From: Methylomonas sp. UP202
GTDB taxonomy: Bacteria; Pseudomonadota; Gammaproteobacteria; Methylococcales; Methylomonadaceae
Length of the DNA stretch: 64,000 nt
Assembly: GCF_029910655.1 (NCBI RefSeq)
Contig: NZ_CP123897.1
Location: forward strand, 682,001-746,000
Direction of reading: 5' to 3'
The position numbers and the translations under genes were made by a program. The notes beneath the pieces were generated by a model, which did no database searches, was not told the origin of the DNA, and saw nothing but the letters and a program-made list of their open reading frames with translations. This document shows positions 62,954-64,000 of this stretch, one piece after another (positions within the stretch are counted from its first letter, which is position 1; each line of letters opens with the position of its first letter).

Positions 62954-64000
62954 AAGCGTTCAAGGTTGCCTGCAACGGCGCTCTCTCCACGCTGATCGGC
63001 AACAAGGCCTTGCCGAGCGCTTCCAACAAAATCACCCGAATCTTGCCGTCGACGTTTTTCTTGTCCACCGCCATCAAGTCCAGATATTGCTCGGTGCTCA
63101 TCTCGGTCGGCGGCCGGGTCGGCAGGCCGGCGGCGTGCAAAATCGCCAGCACGCGCGCGACATCGGCATCGCTCAGATAACCCAGCCGGCGTGACAAGTC
63201 GGCCGCGAAGCCGGTGCCTATCGCCACCGCCTCGCCGTGTAGATATTGGCCGTAACCGCAACCGGTTTCGATGGCGTGGCCGAAGGTGTGGCCCAGGTTC
63301 AAGGTGGCCCGTACGCCGTTTTCGAATTCGTCTTCGCCGACTACCGCCGCCTTATTGGCGCAGGAGCGTTCGATCGCATAAGCCAAGGCCGCTTTGTCAC
63401 GGGCCAGCAACTTCGGCATGTTGGCTTCCAGCCAGTCCAGAAACTCCGGATCGCGGATCAAGCCGTATTTGATCACTTCGGCCAAGCCGGCCGACAATTG
63501 GCGATCGTCTAGGGTATCGAGCACGTCGGCGTCGGCGATCACGCATTGCGGCTGATAGAACGCGCCTATCATGTTCTTGCCGAGCGGATGGTTGACGCCG
63601 GTCTTGCCGCCGACCGATGAATCGACTTGCGCCAGCAAGGTGGTCGGAATCTGGATGAAGGCGATGCCGCGCTGGTAGCAGGCCGCCGCGAAACCGCCCA
63701 TGTCGCCGATGACGCCGCCACCCAGCGCGATTAGCGTGGCATTGCGGCTAAATTTGTTGGCGAGTAGTCCGTCGAAAATCTTTTCCAGATATTGCAGGGT
63801 TTTGTACTGTTCGCCGTCGGGCAAGATGACCGTTTCGGTTTGGTAATCGCCAAGCGCGGCTAGCAACTTGGGCAGATACAAAGGCGCTACCTTGTCGTTG
63901 CTGACGATCGCGACCTGCTTGGAACGGATGTGCCGGGTCAGCAGCTCGGCTTGGCCGAGCAGGCCGGCGCCGATATAAATCGGATAGCTTCGTTGCTTGT
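62943..64000 (-). CDS. aroB: 3-dehydroquinate synthase AroB (5' end outside window)
   Basis: The frame is open from the right edge ([14 protein letters not shown]) to TAA at 62943, about 352 codons of an expected 360. Signature segments are [47 protein letters not shown], the metal ligands Glu in GLAEVIKYG and His in NLGHTFGHA, and HGEAVAIG. Known reaction: DAHP to 3-dehydroquinate, second step of the shikimate pathway. Overlaps the DamX-like start by 11 bases. aroK, usually upstream, would lie outside the window. Confidence 0.96.
   Translation of the reverse strand, partial: KQRSYPIYIGAGLLGQAELLTRHIRSKQVAIVSNDKVAPLYLPKLLAALGDYQTETVILPDGEQYKTLQYLEKIFDGLLANKFSRNATLIALGGGVIGDMGGFAAACYQRGIAFIQIPTTLLAQVDSSVGGKTGVNHPLGKNMIGAFYQPQCVIADADVLDTLDDRQLSAGLAEVIKYGLIRDPEFLDWLEANMPKLLARDKAALAYAIERSCANKAAVVGEDEFENGVRATLNLGHTFGHAIETGCGYGQYLHGEAVAIGTGFAADLSRRLGYLSDADVARVLAILHAAGLPTRPPTEMSTEQYLDLMAVDKKNVDGKIRVILLEALGKALLPISVERAPLQATLNAYAG

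Overview
This window looks like the chromosome of a gammaproteobacterial methanotroph, most likely a Methylomonas-like member of the Methylococcales. That placement is inferred from gene content and protein flavour: an Xfp-type phosphoketolase, a giant fused flavoprotein, NhaD, a long polysaccharide cluster, and the aroB-damX-like-hemE order. No rRNA, methane monooxygenase or other decisive marker lies inside. The sequence is GC-rich, with two clearly AT-richer accessory patches at about 11.1-12.8 kb and 40.7-43.1 kb. No tRNA, rRNA or CRISPR array was seen.

Layout. 1-5.1 kb: a minus-strand cassette of TonB-dependent receptor, periplasmic substrate-binding protein and hybrid sensor kinase (cut by the left edge), which looks like an import-and-sense unit. 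5.3-9.5 kb: a tightly coupled minus-strand operon of a ThDP (acetolactate-synthase-like) enzyme, an SDR and two citrate-synthase-fold proteins whose catalytic residues appear replaced. 10.1-11.1 kb: a DUF805-like membrane protein and a small secreted protein. 11.2-12.8 kb: an accessory patch with an FRG-domain gene and toxin-antitoxin remnants, two of them broken by single in-frame stops. 12.8-19.9 kb: mfd, a PilZ/YcgR-like protein, an SMR exporter, tusB, a dsrC-type gene, rimO and a cold-shock gene. 20.2-31.2 kb: nhaD, an Nfn-like fused oxidoreductase of 1226 residues, an orphan secF, trkH and a CBS-PAS-GGDEF-EAL protein.

31.2-38.1 kb: a PAP2 phosphatase and a glycosyltransferase in one operon, an orphan efflux-type adaptor, gcvH, dgkA, a PfkB kinase, mazG, a small secreted basic protein and a PlcP-like metallophosphoesterase. 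The PAP2-glycosyltransferase pair and the PlcP-like gene both have TGTCAC repeats at multiples of 11 bp upstream, suggesting a phosphate-starvation lipid-remodelling set. 38.2-40.6 kb: phosphoketolase. 40.8-42.8 kb: an accessory patch with a TIR gene broken by an amber codon, a REP-associated transposase (RAYT) bracketed by a near-perfect inverted REP pair, and a DUF1697 gene. 43.1-44.2 kb: a divergent coproporphyrinogen-oxidase-like gene.

44.2-59.1 kb: a minus-strand surface-polysaccharide cluster with five glycosyltransferases, flippase, pyruvyltransferase, nitroreductase-like protein and AsnB, ending in an epimerase, WbpL-like transferase and WbpM-like dehydratase in the order of Pseudomonas wbpV-wbpL-wbpM. 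59.1-64 kb: a nested palindromic repeat, a DUF411 protein, YjbQ, hemE, a DamX-like AAA/SPOR protein and aroB (cut by the right edge).
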